Below, piece after piece: positions 6,526-7,816 of a stretch of DNA of 7,816 nt. Where the stretch lies: contig JAJRSQ010000023.1 of the NCBI GenBank assembly GCA_024278725.1, positions 1 to 7,816 on the forward strand, read 5' to 3'. Positions within the stretch are counted from its first letter, which is position 1. The number at the start of each line of letters is the position of its first letter. Made by a program: the position numbers and the translations under genes. The notes beneath the pieces are model-generated. The model was not told the DNA's origin. It saw only the letters and a list, made by a program, of their open reading frames with translations, and did no database searches. The stretch comes from Chloroflexota bacterium (lineage in GTDB: Bacteria > Chloroflexota > Anaerolineae > 4572-78).

Positions 6526-7627
6526 CAAACCCCTCATCATCGATTTGGCAAAACGCTTCGGCGGGGCGGAGGTGCGCGTGCTCGACACCGCCGACCTCCT
6601 CCACCGCCGTGAGCACCCGTATGCCGTCGCCGCGCTGGACGGAGCGCCGTTGCTGCGCCGCCTGCGCGCCGACGGGCTGAACGCCATCGCCGTGCCGTAC
6701 CCCCGCAGCGACCCCCGCACCGCGCTTTTTCTGGCGCGCGTCATCCGCCGCGATGGGTTTTCGGTGGTGGATGCGCACAATGTGCAATCGCAATTTTGGG
6801 GCTTCTGGGCGACAAAATTCACCCGCGCCCGGCTGATTGCCACCATCCACAGCGCATACCGGCTGGAGCACGGCGGTTCGCTGAAGGGGCGGCTGTATGA
6901 AGGGGTATTGCGGCTGATGAACACCGGCGGCACACGTTTCATCGCTGTGTCGGAGGCGGTGGAAGCCTATTTGCGGCAAACGGGTATCCCCGCCGAAAGA
7001 ATCGCGCTCATCCACAATAGCCTGCATCTGCCCGCCGAAAGTGTCGCCACCGCGCCCGATTTGCGCTTATCGCTCGGTTGGGGGGATGATGCCTTTGTGG
7101 TGGCGGTGGTGGCGCGCTTGGAGCCGGTGAAGGGAATCACCCATCTGCTGGACGCGCTGAAAATCGCCGCCGCCGACCACCCGCAATTGCGGTTGCTCAT
7201 TGTGGGGGATGGGCGCAGCCGGAGCGCGCTGGAAACGCAGACGAAGGCGCTGGGGCTGGGCGGCATCGTCCATTTCACGGGTTTTCGGGAGGATGTGCCG
7301 CACATTTTGGCGCAGAGCGACGCCTTTTGCCTGCCCTCGCTGTCGGAAGGGTTGCCGTATGCCCTGCTGGAGGCGACGGCGCACCGTCTGCCCCTGCTCG
7401 TTTCGCGGGTGGGGGGGATGGCATCTCTGCTGGAAGATGGGCGCACGGCGATGCTCGTTCCTCCCGGTGATGCGGACGCGCTGGCGGAGGGGTTGCGCCA
7501 ACTGGCGGACGACCCCGCGCGCGCGGCGAAACTCGGCGCGGCGGCGCACGCGCTGGTGGCGGAAACCTTCAACCCCGATGAGATGATTCGGCGGGTGATG
7601 GCGGTGTATCGGATGAGTGATGAATGA
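6515..7627 (+). CDS. GT4 family glycosyltransferase (complete)
   Basis: Predicted retaining glycosyltransferase with a GT-B fold, acting in the cytoplasm on a nucleotide-sugar donor during polysaccharide assembly. Its 370 residues match the usual family length. The N-domain carries GGAEVRVLD (16-24), the typical acceptor-side glycine loop, DAHN (86-89) and TIHS (110-113). The C-domain starts near 193, with RLEPVKG (201-207) giving the conserved Arg201 and Lys206, then VGDG (230-233), and SEGLPYALLEA (277-287) with the EX7E pair Glu278 and Glu286. RVGG and a LVPPGD loop (314-319) complete the signature. The ATG at 6515 is firmly fixed: an in-frame TAA ends at 6511, and later candidates would remove the first beta strand. 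No Shine-Dalgarno is visible, because the leader is the CCAATRA repeat. The stop lies in a second repeat tract. Unlike the partial glycosyltransferase at the left edge, all expected active-site residues are present. The donor and acceptor cannot be told. Confidence 0.95.
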   Translation: MTNNKPLIIDLAKRFGGAEVRVLDTADLLHRREHPYAVAALDGAPLLRRLRADGLNAIAVPYPRSDPRTALFLARVIRRDGFSVVDAHNVQSQFWGFWATKFTRARLIATIHSAYRLEHGGSLKGRLYEGVLRLMNTGGTRFIAVSEAVEAYLRQTGIPAERIALIHNSLHLPAESVATAPDLRLSLGWGDDAFVVAVVARLEPVKGITHLLDALKIAAADHPQLRLLIVGDGRSRSALETQTKALGLGGIVHFTGFREDVPHILAQSDAFCLPSLSEGLPYALLEATAHRLPLLVSRVGGMASLLEDGRTAMLVPPGDADALAEGLRQLADDPARAAKLGAAAHALVAETFNPDEMIRRVMAVYRMSDE

Positions 7628-7681
7628 CGAATGACGAATGAGTAAATTACGCAATACGTTTTACGCAATACGCAACACATT
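7624..7681 (+). repeat. Tandem heptamer repeats (ATGACGA and TTACGCA types)
   Basis: Units run ATGACGA (7624-7630), ATGACGA (7631-7637) and ATGAGTA (7638-7644). A 2-bp step follows, then TTACGCA (7647-7653), ATACGTT (7654-7660), TTACGCA (7661-7667), ATACGCA (7668-7674) and the degenerate ACACATT (7675-7681). ATGAGTG at 7613-7619 is an outlying copy inside the glycosyltransferase end. The tract supplies the TGA stop of the glycosyltransferase (7625-7627), an in-frame TGA (7632-7634) and the ATG (7638) of the lipoprotein gene, and codes the lipoprotein N-region. It belongs to a different sequence family from the CCAATRA tract but shares the 7-bp period. Confidence 0.88.
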
Positions 7682-7816
7682 TTATTTGCCGATGGTCATC
7701 ATTGCGGCAGTGATGGGTGGTTGCACCCCCGCCGCGCCGCCATCCCCCCCGCCCCCCACGGCGACCGTCCGTGCGACGGCGGTCATCCCCACCGAGACGG
7801 TGATGCCGCGCAACAC
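7638..7816 (+). CDS. Probable lipoprotein, N-terminal part only (cut by window edge)
   Basis: The frame from ATG 7638 stays open for 59 codons to the window end. It encodes a short basic N-region (MSKLRNTFYAIR), a hydrophobic stretch (about 15-26) and a Cys at residue 29 in VMGGC, which fits a lipoprotein signal peptide although Met at the -3 position is unusual. After the Cys comes a Pro/Thr/Ala-rich linker (TPAAPPSPPPPTATV), typical of tethered surface lipoproteins. An in-frame TGA at 7632-7634 excludes any earlier start; ATG 7692 would leave no basic N-region. The N-region is translated from heptamer repeat DNA and carries a matching 7-residue duplication (RNTFYAI, then RNTFYLP). It begins 10 bp after the glycosyltransferase stop, so it is probably in the same transcript. 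The mature domain lies outside the window, so its function is unknown. Confidence 0.75.
   Translation, partial: MSKLRNTFYAIRNTFYLPMVIIAAVMGGCTPAAPPSPPPPTATVRATAVIPTETVMPRN

Noticed and set aside
1714..7750. Runs of seven G or C (1714-1720, 3497-3503, 6095-6101, 7411-7417, 7744-7750) as phase-variation tracts
   Set aside because: In DNA this rich in G and C a few 7-base runs per 8 kb are expected by chance, and none is longer; no frame disruption is seen at any of them.

Overview
The window is a GC-rich bacterial surface-polysaccharide (capsule/exopolysaccharide) locus of seven genes. Six lie on the plus strand and one, a polysaccharide deacetylase, on the minus strand. The organism is most likely a member of the Chloroflexota, perhaps Anaerolineae-like. 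That inference rests on the secreted protein that ends in FLPLVIR, a C-terminal style I recall from Chloroflexota exoproteins, on the Pro/Thr-rich lipoprotein, and on heptameric simple repeats at gene edges. No marker gene proves the assignment, and heptamer repeats are also well known in cyanobacteria.

Layout: (1) the 3' part of a GT4-like glycosyltransferase, 1-987, cut by the left edge. (2) A NodB/CE4-type polysaccharide deacetylase on the minus strand, 1989-958, whose 3' end overlaps gene 1 tail to tail. (3) A divergent three-gene run with overlapping ends: a serine-acetyltransferase-like hexapeptide O-acetyltransferase (about 2068-2640), a large secreted protein with two duplicated beta-sandwich modules, a calcium-loop-like module and a PD40/TolB-like propeller (2637-5018), and a secreted right-handed beta-helix protein (5006-6451). 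(4) A 63-bp gap with heptameric repeats, followed by a complete GT4 glycosyltransferase (6515-7627) whose start codon lies inside a repeat unit. (5) A second heptameric tract that supplies the GT4 stop and the start and N-terminus of a lipoprotein gene, cut by the right edge (7638-7816).

How the genes may work together (inference): the two glycosyltransferases would build sugar linkages on the cytoplasmic side, the acetyltransferase would decorate the sugars, and the deacetylase would trim acetyl groups. The beta-helix and propeller proteins would bind, cut or otherwise remodel the finished polymer outside the membrane. The overlapping ends of genes 3 to 5 suggest that acetylation and the two secreted proteins are expressed together.

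The most unusual signal is the pair of heptameric repeat tracts bracketing the second glycosyltransferase. In both tracts the repeat itself encodes the start of the downstream gene and the in-frame stop just before it, so a change in copy number could alter expression of that gene.
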